From Spirosoma arboris (GTDB taxonomy: Bacteria; Bacteroidota; Bacteroidia; Cytophagales; Spirosomataceae): a stretch of DNA of 64,000 nt. This document shows, one piece after another, positions 1 through 8,127 of this stretch; positions within the stretch are counted from its first letter, which is position 1, and each line of letters begins with the position of its first letter. The translations under genes were made by a program, and so were the position numbers. The stretch covers positions 414,526 through 478,525 of the forward strand of contig NZ_WPIN01000006.1 in the NCBI RefSeq assembly GCF_009754945.1, read 5' to 3'. A model generated the notes under the pieces. It searched no databases, had not been told where the DNA came from, and saw nothing but the letters and a program-made list of their open reading frames with translations.

Positions 1-1780
1 TGCTTTTAAAATCGGGTGGGAGGATGACTGGCTTGTTGTTGACGAAGAGCATGACTTCTGAACCTCTCTTGAGCAACTTTACATGCACCTTGTTCTGGCG
101 ATTCGTAAAAACGGTGAGTGGTTTGATCGATTCCCCACCGGCTTCGACATACGTATTGGATTTTACCAATGGGTAACTGGTCACTTCAACTTTTGCCTGC
201 CCCCGGTAATTATTGTTCTGGAAATCGGCTTCATTGCCCGCCGTAATGATGACCTTTATGTACGTAGATGCACTTTTACGGTCTCCTTTCATACCACCAG
301 TCAATTCCATCCTGACTTCCCCACCCGTTCGAGAGTTAAACTCGTCTGTAGCGACATCGTATTCCAACGAAAAATTTTCAGGAAGTGGTTTGGGCAACGC
401 CGTCGGATCGATCTTGTTGTTGTAACCTAGCTGCAACCATTTGCCCGGTAAATTCTTTACCGTAGCTACCTGCGACGCCTTTCCGTAAGAAGAAAAGAAC
501 CAACCCGCTGGTCGATTGCCGACTTCGTTAGTGAAAAAATTGTCCTGAAAAAGAACACCAGGAGGCAATGCCACCCCAGTCGCTGCCGAATTATTCCAGT
601 AGGATCGTTTGTTATAATTAGCCAGCGTCTTTTTTAGTAACTCTTCATTGACGGGTCGGTAGGGTTGCCCTTTTACTTTTTCGGGATTGAAAAAATAATC
701 GTACACATAGTCGAAGTTGAAATGCTCCGTAATGGCCCGAAATAGCTCGTATTTTTTGCGGCCATCTTCTTTGGTGGCGTATGGAAAGGTAATGGCAATC
801 CACTGAGGTTGATCGGTTAGGCATTTTTCGTAGATCGATGGCTCGTAGGTATACACGCCGTACGAATGCTTCAAATTCGTGGAGAAGGGATCAATCTTGA
901 ACGGGTCCACAGATCCATCAACGGTATAAATGGTTGGCTGCATATCCCGAATCACCGCTGGCTCATTCAGGCGACCGCTGTATTGGTTCTTTAACGCTTT
1001 TAGTTTTTCCCGGTAGGTTTTGATCTTCTCCCGTTCTGAGGCCATGACTTCGTTTTGGGCCTTTTCGCCGTTGAACTGGCGGACAACATCCTTCTGTTTT
1101 TCGACTAGATGGCGATCAAATGACGCATCGGACAGATCGAGAAACTCGCCTTTCGTCAGTTGCCGGATTGGTAATTTATTGCCAGGGGCTAAATAAACCG
1201 TCATGGCACCACTGTTTACCGTAGTGATGTACTTATAGACATTCGGGTGGATTTTAGGGTCTGCATCCTTGAACCGCTTCAGAAAGAAATCGCTCTCCAT
1301 ATAGCCATCCGGCAACAATGTAAAGATGTACTGCGAAGGCGTGTTGAGATAATACGCCTGATTGAAATTGAATACAACATTGGCGGCTATCTGAAAAGGT
1401 ACCCAGGTTTCATCTATTGGTTTGAAATGCCCTTGTTTATCCAGGGTTTTGAAATCGACATTATAAGCCTGAAAAAATATGCCATAGGCATGCGGGAAGT
1501 ACTCGTCTTTTTTAGCGTAATACCTTTTCCGGAAGACACCAATGCCTGCAACGGGCGTGTAAGTTTGCTGCATCCATTGCACAAATAAGTTGTTGATTTC
1601 CTGCTGTCGAACTGAAAAATTCTGCCCACCTGATTGGATTGGTTTCGCGGGTTTATCGGCAGGTGTGAGCTTTGTGTACCAGCCAACTACCGTATCTTCA
1701 ATCATCTGTTGTTGGCTAATCTGGGCAAATGAGCCGGAAATTGTGCAAAGAAAAACGAACGCAAGTGAACTGATTTTCAT
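1..1780 (-). CDS. Large exported protein of unknown function, 3' end cut by window edge
   Basis: An open frame runs without a stop from the ATG at 1780 to the left edge, giving at least 593 residues. The N-terminus MKISSLAFVFLCTISGSFAQ reads as a Sec signal peptide with cleavage after Ala. The middle is rich in aromatic residues and in Lys/Glu. The visible C-terminal third (from about residue 430) alternates hydrophobic and polar residues, e.g. ENFSLEYDVATDEF and LKPLTVFTNRQNKVHVKLLK, like a concanavalin/jelly-roll beta-sandwich as found in some Bacteroidota OmpA-linked envelope proteins. The true C-terminus is outside the window, so an OmpA or sorting domain cannot be judged. I do not recognise the family. 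Reading frame and secretion are well supported; the beta-sandwich reading is inference. Confidence 0.8.
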   Translation of the reverse strand, partial: MKISSLAFVFLCTISGSFAQISQQQMIEDTVVGWYTKLTPADKPAKPIQSGGQNFSVRQQEINNLFVQWMQQTYTPVAGIGVFRKRYYAKKDEYFPHAYGIFFQAYNVDFKTLDKQGHFKPIDETWVPFQIAANVVFNFNQAYYLNTPSQYIFTLLPDGYMESDFFLKRFKDADPKIHPNVYKYITTVNSGAMTVYLAPGNKLPIRQLTKGEFLDLSDASFDRHLVEKQKDVVRQFNGEKAQNEVMASEREKIKTYREKLKALKNQYSGRLNEPAVIRDMQPTIYTVDGSVDPFKIDPFSTNLKHSYGVYTYEPSIYEKCLTDQPQWIAITFPYATKEDGRKKYELFRAITEHFNFDYVYDYFFNPEKVKGQPYRPVNEELLKKTLANYNKRSYWNNSAATGVALPPGVLFQDNFFTNEVGNRPAGWFFSSYGKASQVATVKNLPGKWLQLGYNNKIDPTALPKPLPENFSLEYDVATDEFNSRTGGEVRMELTGGMKGDRKSASTYIKVIITAGNEADFQNNNYRGQAKVEVTSYPLVKSNTYVEAGGESIKPLTVFTNRQNKVHVKLLKRGSEVMLFVNNKPVILPPDFKS

Positions 1781-1886
1781 AATGAGTTGAGTTCTTGAAT
1801 TCTGATTGAACAAGGACCTTAAAAGTAAGAATTCAACGTAAAAAGGCGGAGTTGACTTTCTAACTAATTCGTGAGTGGTAATGGTT

Positions 1887-2045
1887 TTTACCCCACCCCA
1901 ACCCCTCCCCTTAAAACAAGGAGAGGGGCTACTGCCGCGTGAGAACTTGGCGAAGCCAAACAAGATTTAGAAATAAGGGTGAAGCCATTACCGAGTCTAC
2001 ACCCCTCCCCTGTTTTTCAGGGGAGGGCCTGGGGATGGGGTAAAA
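1887..2045. repeat. Composite GC-rich inverted repeat (CCCCTCCCC family)
   Basis: An outer inverted repeat pairs TTTTACCCCA...CCCTCCCCT (1887-1911) with AGGGGAGGG...TGGGGTAAAA (2019-2045). Each half also holds its own small hairpin: CCCCTCCCC with GGAGAGGGG, and CCCCTCCCCTG with CAGGGGAGGG. It fills most of the gap between two divergent genes. Related single hairpins lie at 14746-14775 and 15319-15352. Non-coding; probably a propagated intergenic repeat. Confidence 0.7.
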
Positions 2046-2063
2046 GGTGGCAAGAGAACTCGC

Positions 2064-2071
2064 TACCTTTG
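2064..2071 (+). promoter_or_regulatory. Possible -7 box TACCTTTG before helicase gene
   Basis: TACCTTTG matches the Bacteroidota -7 consensus TAnnTTTG. It ends only 3 nt before the ATG at 2075, so a transcript from it would be leaderless or nearly so. No clear -33 TTTG was found at the expected distance, so this is weak. Confidence 0.35.
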
Positions 2072-2074
2072 TGA

Positions 2075-3973
2075 ATGGATTATTTTAAAAATCTGCTTGA
2101 TTTACTCAAGGTTGAACGAGAAGAAGATCGTACTCAATACCGAAAACTAACCGAAACGACTTCCGTTGCCGAACGCCGGGCCAATGGATTGACCTGGTAT
2201 CCAATTGCCATTCGGGGATCGGAAATGAGTCGGGGTGATTATTTGACGGTCGAAGTTGAACGGACGACGCATCAGGATATCTCGCATCAGTTACGGTTTG
2301 GTATGCCCGCCGTGTTGTTCAGTAACCACAACCCTAAAAACGACCGGGTCGAGGGCACGATTTCGCACCAGAGTGGCAACCGTCTCAAAATAACCCTGCG
2401 CACCGATGAACTGCCCGACTGGTCGCGCGACGGGAAACTCGGCGTTGAAGCCCTATTCGATGACAATAGCTACAACGAAATGGAGGAGGCCCTTAAGCAG
2501 GCCAATGCGTTGGGCGAAAAATCGGATAACCGCCTGATTTCCATTCTGACGGGCGAGAAATCGCCAACTTTTCATCCTGAAGTTCCCAAAGTATACCTTC
2601 CTAAACTGAATCCTAGTCAGGTTTCGGCGGTGGGCAAAATACTGGCCGCCAACGAGCTGGCTATTGTGCATGGCCCTCCGGGTACGGGTAAAACTACGAC
2701 GTTGGTACAAGCCATAAAAGCGCTGATTGCTCAGGATCATAAGAAGATTTTGGTGGTTGCGCCCAGTAATACCGCTGTTGACCTCCTAAGTGAAAAACTG
2801 CATGACGAAGGCCTGAACGTGCTTCGGGTAGGTAATCCGGCCCGAGTATCGGAGCGATTGATGGCGTTGACGCTGGACCATAAAATGGCCGAACACCCTT
2901 ACATGAAGGAGGCCAAAAAGCTGAAAAAGCAGGCGAATGAGTTCAAGAATATGGCGCACAAATACAAGCGAAATTTTGGAAAAGCCGAACGAGATCAACG
3001 TAAAGCGCTGTTCGATGAAGCGCACCGGATCATGAAGGAAGTCGGTAATTCGGAGCAGTATATCATTGATGATTTGATTGCGAAAGCACAGGTAATTACA
3101 GCAACGCTGGTAGGAGCTAACCATTACACGGTTCGCCATCTTACGTATCACACTGTTGTGATTGATGAGGCCGGACAGGCGCTGGAACCCGCCTGCTGGA
3201 TTCCTATTCTGAAAGCACAGAAAGTTGTGTTAGCCGGTGACCACTGTCAGTTATCGCCCACTATCAAATCGGCTGAAGCCGCCCGGAAAGGCTTGAGTAC
3301 GACTTTATTGGAGAAATGCGTAACCCTGCATCCCGAAGCCGTTTCGCTCCTGGACGAGCAGTACCGAATGCACGAGCACATTATGGGCTATTCGTCGCAG
3401 GTGTTTTACGAGAACAAGGTGCGAGCTCACACATCGGTTGCCCGGCATTCGCTGTTTGATGGCGATACATCGTTAGCATTTGTGGACACAGCCGGTTGCG
3501 GTTTCGATGAAAAACTGGAGGGTACAAGCTCGACAAACCCCGAAGAGGCCGCGTTGTTGATCAAGCATTTAACCCAGCTAGTGACTGAGCTGAGTACGCG
3601 CTACTCGAAGCAAGACTTTCCAACGATCGCCATTATTTCGCCTTACAAACAACAGATAAACGTCTTAAAAGACCAACTGTTGAGTGCCCCTGATTTGTTG
3701 GCTTATGGGGATAAAATTTCAGTAAATACCATTGATAGTTTCCAGGGGCAGGAGCGGGACATCGTCTACATATCCATGACCCGAAGCAATGCCGAAGGCG
3801 AAATTGGCTTCCTGTCCGACATCCGCCGGATGAACGTAGCCATGACTCGCGCCCGCAAGAAATTAATCATCGTCGGCGATAGCGCTACTCTGGCGGGTTT
3901 CCCATTTTACGCTGATTTTATTGCGTATGCTGAAGGTCTTGATGCGTACCAAAGTGCCTGGGAGTGGATGTGA
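2075..3973 (+). CDS. SF1B DNA/RNA helicase, IGHMBP2/SMUBP-2 type AAA protein
   Basis: A 632-residue cytoplasmic helicase of the Upf1-like SF1B group. Residues 1-170 form the N-terminal beta-barrel/stalk region. The Walker A GPPGTGKTTT is at about 200-209, the Walker B VIDEAGQALEPACW near 363-376, motif III GDHCQLSPT follows, then EQYRMHEHI, DSFQGQERD and a C-terminal motif VI VAMTRARKKL. A Lys-rich insertion (about 270-315) looks like the stalk helices. Length and motif order match bacterial SMUBP-2-like proteins, which unwind nucleic acid 5' to 3'; the cellular substrate is not established. The stop is 1 nt before the ATG of the following regulator, suggesting one transcript. Confidence 0.9.
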   Translation: MDYFKNLLDLLKVEREEDRTQYRKLTETTSVAERRANGLTWYPIAIRGSEMSRGDYLTVEVERTTHQDISHQLRFGMPAVLFSNHNPKNDRVEGTISHQSGNRLKITLRTDELPDWSRDGKLGVEALFDDNSYNEMEEALKQANALGEKSDNRLISILTGEKSPTFHPEVPKVYLPKLNPSQVSAVGKILAANELAIVHGPPGTGKTTTLVQAIKALIAQDHKKILVVAPSNTAVDLLSEKLHDEGLNVLRVGNPARVSERLMALTLDHKMAEHPYMKEAKKLKKQANEFKNMAHKYKRNFGKAERDQRKALFDEAHRIMKEVGNSEQYIIDDLIAKAQVITATLVGANHYTVRHLTYHTVVIDEAGQALEPACWIPILKAQKVVLAGDHCQLSPTIKSAEAARKGLSTTLLEKCVTLHPEAVSLLDEQYRMHEHIMGYSSQVFYENKVRAHTSVARHSLFDGDTSLAFVDTAGCGFDEKLEGTSSTNPEEAALLIKHLTQLVTELSTRYSKQDFPTIAIISPYKQQINVLKDQLLSAPDLLAYGDKISVNTIDSFQGQERDIVYISMTRSNAEGEIGFLSDIRRMNVAMTRARKKLIIVGDSATLAGFPFYADFIAYAEGLDAYQSAWEWM

Positions 3974-3974
3974 T

Positions 3975-4565
3975 ATGAACGCAGACTATGTATTATTAAC
4001 GCAAACGATTCGCCACTGGATAGCTGTTCGACAGGAAGAAGAATCGATCATTACTTCCCTGTTCGAACCTAGACATATACCGGCAAATGATTTTTTCCTA
4101 CAAGCAGGGGATGTTTGTCGCTACGTAGGCTTCGTGACGAAGGGCCTGCTTCGGTATTACATCCTTGATGATGGTATCGAACATACCTACGATTTCTCGC
4201 CTGAACAGCACTTTACCTGTAATTACGAGAGCTTTCTAACAAAGACACCCTCAACCCGCTTCATTCAGGCTATTGAGGATACTTCGTTGCTGATTATCAG
4301 TTACGATAACCTCCAATTGCTTTATGATCGATTGCGGGAAGGGCAGAAGTTTGGTCGCCTGGTAGCCGAAGAGTTGTTTGTTGGAATGTTACAAAAACTC
4401 ACGTCATTTTATAAAGAAACCGCCGAAGAACGCTACGATACATTACTGCGAAGTTTCCCCGACTTGCAGGAGCGAGTACCCCAATATGTGATCGCTTCCT
4501 ATGTCGGGATTAAGCCCCAATCGCTTAGTCGGATTCGGGCACAGCGGGCGGGAAAGCAGTATTGA
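3975..4565 (+). CDS. Crp/Fnr-family transcriptional regulator (cyclic nucleotide-binding domain)
   Basis: A 196-residue protein. The cyclic-nucleotide-binding fold covers about residues 20-120 (DFFLQAGDVCRYVGFVTKG...LLRYYILDDG), followed by a dimerisation helix and a short C-terminal HTH with YVIASYVGIKPQSLSRIRAQ. This compact layout is the common Bacteroidota Crp/Fnr type, for which no ligand is generally known. I chose the ATG at 3975, directly after the helicase stop; a longer frame opens at 3921 but would lie inside the helicase gene. Two paralogues occur at 27993-28571 and 53881-54474. It may control the DUF4267 gene downstream (inference from position). Confidence 0.88.
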   Translation: MNADYVLLTQTIRHWIAVRQEEESIITSLFEPRHIPANDFFLQAGDVCRYVGFVTKGLLRYYILDDGIEHTYDFSPEQHFTCNYESFLTKTPSTRFIQAIEDTSLLIISYDNLQLLYDRLREGQKFGRLVAEELFVGMLQKLTSFYKETAEERYDTLLRSFPDLQERVPQYVIASYVGIKPQSLSRIRAQRAGKQY

Positions 4566-4626
4566 GTATTGATTAGAAGCTGTATCGATCTTCACCTAGG
4601 TGAATGCAGGCGTCTGTACGGATGAA

Positions 4627-4634
4627 GACCTTTG
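4627..4634 (+). promoter_or_regulatory. Possible -7 box GACCTTTG before DUF4267 gene
   Basis: GACCTTTG differs from TAnnTTTG at one fixed position (G for T) and is 27 nt before the ATG at 4662. The same GACCTTTGT string precedes the membrane gene at 46789 (46718-46725). Weak by itself. Confidence 0.25.
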
Positions 4635-4661
4635 TGAGGTCATTAACTAATTCATACGACG

Positions 4662-5048
4662 ATGCTAACAGAAAAACTGCCTCTCTGGGCCAAATTACTT
4701 GGCTATTTCTTCGGTGCCGGCCTTATTTTTATCGGTGGGCGTTTTTTGCTCCTGCCCGAACAGGCTGAACTCGGTTTCGGACTCATCTACGCTCAGCCGA
4801 ACGAGTCATTTCATTATATCAAAGGTGTTCGCGATTTGACTTCCGGTTTGTTTTTTACCGTATTCACTATAGCCGGCTGGCGCAAACCTCTGGCGGCTCT
4901 ATTTCTGATTGGGTCATTGACGCCTGTTGGAGATATGATCATCGTGCTAACATCACCATCAACAGTGCTGAGTGCGGCCTGGATTCACGGTTTGACGGCG
5001 CTGGCAGCCTGGATAGGGGGTTATTTTTTGTTACGACAGAAAGGATGA
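4662..5048 (+). CDS. DUF4267-type small integral membrane protein
   Basis: A 128-residue, four-helix membrane protein: hydrophobic stretches lie at about 10-30, 60-75, 80-97 and 105-124, with short polar loops. The pattern FGAGLIFIGGRFLLLP and the conserved KGVRDLTSGLFF fit the DUF4267 family, whose function is unknown. It follows a Crp/Fnr-like regulator on the same strand with about 96 bp between, an arrangement that suggests the regulator acts on it. The family call is from recall of the motif, not from a search. Confidence 0.75.
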   Translation: MLTEKLPLWAKLLGYFFGAGLIFIGGRFLLLPEQAELGFGLIYAQPNESFHYIKGVRDLTSGLFFTVFTIAGWRKPLAALFLIGSLTPVGDMIIVLTSPSTVLSAAWIHGLTALAAWIGGYFLLRQKG

Positions 5049-5070
5049 TATGCCTTTTTGTCAATGAGTC

Positions 5071-5211
5071 GGGCCAGAGGCTCTGTGATAGGGCACACTC
5101 GGCAAAGCCAAGCGTGAACAGCGCGAGCTTGATTCATCAATCAGAGCCAGCTTATATGCAACGTTCACGCTTGGCTTCGCCGAGTGTGCCCTATCACAGG
5201 GCCTCTGGCCC
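5071..5211. repeat. Long REP-like hairpin, left of the transposase
   Basis: Arms of 49 nt (5071-5119 and 5163-5211) begin GGGCCAGAGG and pair almost perfectly over their whole length; the loop is about 43 nt. The same arm sequence with few changes forms the hairpin at 5787-5929. Both lie directly outside the RAYT gene. Small ORFs on both strands here are by-products of the repeat. Confidence 0.85.
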
Positions 5212-5223
5212 GTATTCCACCAA

Positions 5224-5766
5224 TCAATAAGCATCCAAAACCGCCAGTGGAGACTCAGGACAAGCACTGCTGAAAAGGTATTGATGAGGTTCTATAACAA
5301 TACCCGCTTTCACCGGATTCCAATGGATATAGCGGAGTTTTTGGTCAATCATTTTATTGGAAAATAGCTCCACCGGGTGCGATGTCTTCTGCCAGAACAT
5401 AAGTTCGCTATTTTGCTTTTCAACATTTGCATAATACTTGAACAAATGCATCAGCCATCCCTTCCGGCTTTCCTCAGGATTTTCATTAATCAAATTGATG
5501 AGCTTTTTAGCAGTTGCACTTTTGAAATCGCGTAGCAGATTACTCAATAAACCATGTCGTACCTGCCGCCGAACAATCATGTGGATATGACTTGACATAA
5601 TAACATACGCATAGATTTCTAAGCCACGTTCTTGTTGGCAAAACTGTAAGTTTTTGATAAGCTCATGGCAATATGTTTGCCGAGTGAAGATGTCTATCCA
5701 TCCTACCGTTGTTAACGTGATAAAGTAAGGTGCATCTTCTGTGTTGGCTTTAAAAAATTCAGACAT
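5224..5766 (-). CDS. REP-associated tyrosine transposase (RAYT, Y1 HUH nuclease)
   Basis: A 180-residue IS200/IS605-like Y1 transposase. The HUH metal-binding motif is His60-Ile-His62 in VIMSSHIHMIV, and the likely catalytic Tyr is Tyr146 in YIHWNPVKAGIV, a signature of RAYTs. The family nicks single-stranded DNA at REP/BIME hairpins and is normally a domesticated single-copy gene. Here it sits between two matching long hairpins (5071-5211 and 5787-5929), which supports the RAYT call over a free insertion sequence. All key residues are present, so it is probably active. It is on the opposite strand to its neighbours. Confidence 0.9.
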   Translation of the reverse strand: MSEFFKANTEDAPYFITLTTVGWIDIFTRQTYCHELIKNLQFCQQERGLEIYAYVIMSSHIHMIVRRQVRHGLLSNLLRDFKSATAKKLINLINENPEESRKGWLMHLFKYYANVEKQNSELMFWQKTSHPVELFSNKMIDQKLRYIHWNPVKAGIVIEPHQYLFSSACPESPLAVLDAY

Positions 5767-5786
5767 GGTTTAGTAGTAGTGAAATA

Positions 5787-5929
5787 CGGGCCAGAGGCCC
5801 TGTGATAGTGCACACTCGGCGAAGCCAAGCGTGAACGAAAGGAGCTTGATTCCCCAACTAGAGTTTGCCTATACGTAACGTTCACGCTTGGCTTTGCCGA
5901 GTGTGCACTATCACAGGGCCTCTGGCCCG
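5787..5929. repeat. Long REP-like hairpin, right of the transposase
   Basis: Arms at 5787-5836 and 5879-5929 begin CGGGCCAGAGGCCCTGTGAT and end GCCAAGCGTGAAC, nearly the same as the left hairpin at 5071-5211. Differences between the copies are compensated on both arms (e.g. GGGCAC in one, GTGCAC in the other), so pairing is conserved. Confidence 0.85.
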
Positions 5930-6015
5930 CGTTGTGTATTCTCTTCCAGTACGGGTAAATTCTATGACGGATATTCTTACAAGAAGATACGTACTATCAA
6001 ACCACTTTTGACCGG

Positions 6016-6807
6016 ATGAAACGTTTTAGAAATACCCAGTCTGTTATATTGCCTGCCTTGCTGCTCTTTGCCATTAGCGTAGCCATGATTCCCAACGCTA
6101 AAGAGCCGATTGGCGTTGGCGTTAAAGCACCGAAAGATGCCGAAGTTCTGTTCGATGGCTCAAAGAAAATGCTCGACGAAAAATGGACGTATTGGGAAGG
6201 GCCCCGGCTTAAAGCCAGCCTGCCTATTAAGTGGAAGATTGAGCAAGACCCTGCCGGTAGCGGTACCGTTATGAATACCAATGATCCCGCAGCCGCTGGT
6301 GGCCTGTATGGGGCAGCCGATATCGTGACCAAAGAAACCTTTCGGGATTTTCGGTTGCACGTAGAATTTTATGTGAGCAAAGCAGGGGGTAACAGTGGGG
6401 TTTATCTGCAAAACCGTTATGAGATTCAAATATTCGACGGCGATACCACCAGTCACGGGTTAGGAGCAGTGATCAACGAATCGCCTTCACCCTACAAACT
6501 GTATAATGGTATTGGGAAGTGGAATGCCTATGACATCGAATTCCGGGCGGCCCGTTTCAAAGACGGCAAACGTACCGAACCCGCTATGGTAACGCTGTAT
6601 TTGAATGGCAAAAAAGCGCATACCAACCAGAAGATAAGCCAGGTTTGGGGTGGCCCCAACTCTGGTATCGACGGGGGCAACGATGGTGGCAAAGGCGTTA
6701 CCGATACACCAGGTGGCTTGAAACTACAAGCCGAAGGACACGACGTTCTCTATCGGAACATCTGGATCAAGAAGATGGATATAAAAGAGGCCAATACAGA
6801 TTTTTGA
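6016..6807 (+). CDS. Exported DUF1080 / 3-keto-disaccharide hydrolase-domain protein
   Basis: A 263-residue protein with an N-terminal signal sequence (RNTQSVILPALLLFAISVAM) and one DUF1080 (PF06439) concanavalin-like domain from about residue 40 to the end. Typical motifs are FRDFRLHVEFYVSKAGGNSG, VYLQNRYEIQIFDG and LQAEGHDVLYRNIWIKKM. The family is common in Bacteroidota and Planctomycetota; some members cleave 3-keto-glycosides, others have no known activity. It is monocistronic, closed by a strong hairpin at 6851-6910. The box CACTTTTG shortly before the ATG resembles a -7 element with one mismatch. Confidence 0.88.
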   Translation: MKRFRNTQSVILPALLLFAISVAMIPNAKEPIGVGVKAPKDAEVLFDGSKKMLDEKWTYWEGPRLKASLPIKWKIEQDPAGSGTVMNTNDPAAAGGLYGAADIVTKETFRDFRLHVEFYVSKAGGNSGVYLQNRYEIQIFDGDTTSHGLGAVINESPSPYKLYNGIGKWNAYDIEFRAARFKDGKRTEPAMVTLYLNGKKAHTNQKISQVWGGPNSGIDGGNDGGKGVTDTPGGLKLQAEGHDVLYRNIWIKKMDIKEANTDF

Positions 6808-6850
6808 GGTAAGAAGGTTCGATAACTATCAGCTGTGAATTAAGATTTTT

Positions 6851-6910
6851 AGAAAAAGCAGTGCCCTGGTTAAGTGAAAGACTTCATTAAACCGGGGCAC
6901 TGCTTTTTCT
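6851..6910 (+). terminator. Strong bidirectional-type terminator hairpin
   Basis: A 21-nt stem AGAAAAAGCAGTGCCCTGGTT (6851-6871) pairs with 6890-6910, with an A-tract on one side and a T-tract on the other. It lies after the DUF1080 gene. Confidence 0.85.
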
Positions 6911-6961
6911 AAAAGTAAAAACGGCTGGTAATCCGCTTCTATCAGCATAAACCAAACTAGT

Positions 6962-8062
6962 ATGAATCCCCAACCTGCCTTCTTTCGTCGTTTAACCTAC
7001 TTGTTGCTTCTGGGTAGTTTAGGAGTTGTATTGACCACTCAGGGATATAGTCAGGCCAGTCCGCCAAAGACTGGTAAGGTGGAACGCATAAAAGTGCATG
7101 GGAAGGGGTTGGAAGGTAATCTGTCTGGCGATTCACCCGATCGGGACGTATCGGTGTATTTGCCGCCTAGTTACCAGACCGATAAGAAACGGCATTATCC
7201 GGTCATCTATTTCCTGCATGGGTTTACGGATAGCGACGATAAGTGGTACGGCTTCACGAAGCATTGGATCAATCTACCGGCAGTAGCCGATAAAGCATTG
7301 GCCGAAGGGAAAACGAACGAGTTTATCATCGTGACGCCCAATGCCTATAATCGGTTTGCCGGGAGCATGTATTCTAATTCGGTGACGATTGGTAACTGGG
7401 AGGATTTTGTGGCCGATGAACTAGTGGCCTATATGGATAAAAACTACCGCACCATTCCGCAAGCCAGCAGCCGTGGCTTGGCGGGGCATTCGATGGGTGG
7501 GTATGGTACGATTCGGATTGGGCAGAAGCACCCCGAAATCTTCTCCAGTTTATACTTGCTTAGCCCCTGTTGCATGGTGCCAAACATCAGTGGCTCAATG
7601 AGTGCAGAGCGGGCGGCTCAGGCAGAAGCGGTTAAAACAGTGGCTGACCTCGAGAAAGCCGATTTTGGTACAAAAGCGATGTTTGCTTCGGCCGCTTCGT
7701 GGTCCCCTAACCCGACGAAGGCGCCCTTCTTTCTGGATTTGCCCGTGAAGGAAGGTCAGCCGCAGCCACTGGTAACGGCCAAATGGGCGGCCAATGCTCC
7801 ACTGGCTATGCTGGACCAAAATATTGGCAACATCAAGCAACTGCATGCGCTGGCTTTCGATGCGGGTTCGAAAGACGCCAGCATTGCCGCCAATAATAAA
7901 ATCCTAGACGGCATTCTCACTACGTACCAGATTCCTCATACCTACGAAGAGTACGACGGTGATCATATCAACCGAATCGCCGAGCGCATCGAGCAAAAAA
8001 TGCTGCCTTTCTTCACCACGAACTTATCGACAGAGATGGTGAAAAGTGGGAAAAAGAAGTGA
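6962..8062 (+). CDS. Secreted esterase, alpha/beta-hydrolase (esterase D/feruloyl-esterase-like)
   Basis: A 366-residue protein with a signal peptide (LTYLLLLGSLGVVLTTQGYSQ). The hydrolase fold starts near residue 60 (VSVYLPPSYQ, YPVIYFLHGF). The nucleophile elbow GHSMGG has Ser177. A plausible His is in YDGDHINRI near the C-terminus. The family (PF00756) includes feruloyl and S-formylglutathione esterases; the substrate here is open, but secretion and the neighbouring DUF1080 gene suggest breakdown of plant or polysaccharide esters. The extended C-terminal tail MVKSGKKK is basic. Confidence 0.87.
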   Translation: MNPQPAFFRRLTYLLLLGSLGVVLTTQGYSQASPPKTGKVERIKVHGKGLEGNLSGDSPDRDVSVYLPPSYQTDKKRHYPVIYFLHGFTDSDDKWYGFTKHWINLPAVADKALAEGKTNEFIIVTPNAYNRFAGSMYSNSVTIGNWEDFVADELVAYMDKNYRTIPQASSRGLAGHSMGGYGTIRIGQKHPEIFSSLYLLSPCCMVPNISGSMSAERAAQAEAVKTVADLEKADFGTKAMFASAASWSPNPTKAPFFLDLPVKEGQPQPLVTAKWAANAPLAMLDQNIGNIKQLHALAFDAGSKDASIAANNKILDGILTTYQIPHTYEEYDGDHINRIAERIEQKMLPFFTTNLSTEMVKSGKKK

Positions 8063-8127
8063 TTTAGTGATTCTGATATGGAATTGTCCGGATTATTCGG
8101 CCCTTAATTAACGTACAGAAACAGGAC

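Noticed and set aside
83..1790. Several short ORFs on the plus strand in the first 1.8 kb
   Set aside because: They are shadows of the large exported protein on the minus strand, which is open throughout.
5045..5267. Short ORFs on both strands through the left RAYT hairpin (61 and 68 codons)
   Set aside because: They read through a palindrome and give mirrored peptides on both strands; the DNA is a repeat, not a gene.
5224..5766. Reading the Y1 transposase as a free IS200/IS605 insertion
   Set aside because: The protein has the RAYT motif WNPVKAG and no TnpB partner or IS200-like ends; the flanking hairpins fit a domesticated RAYT.
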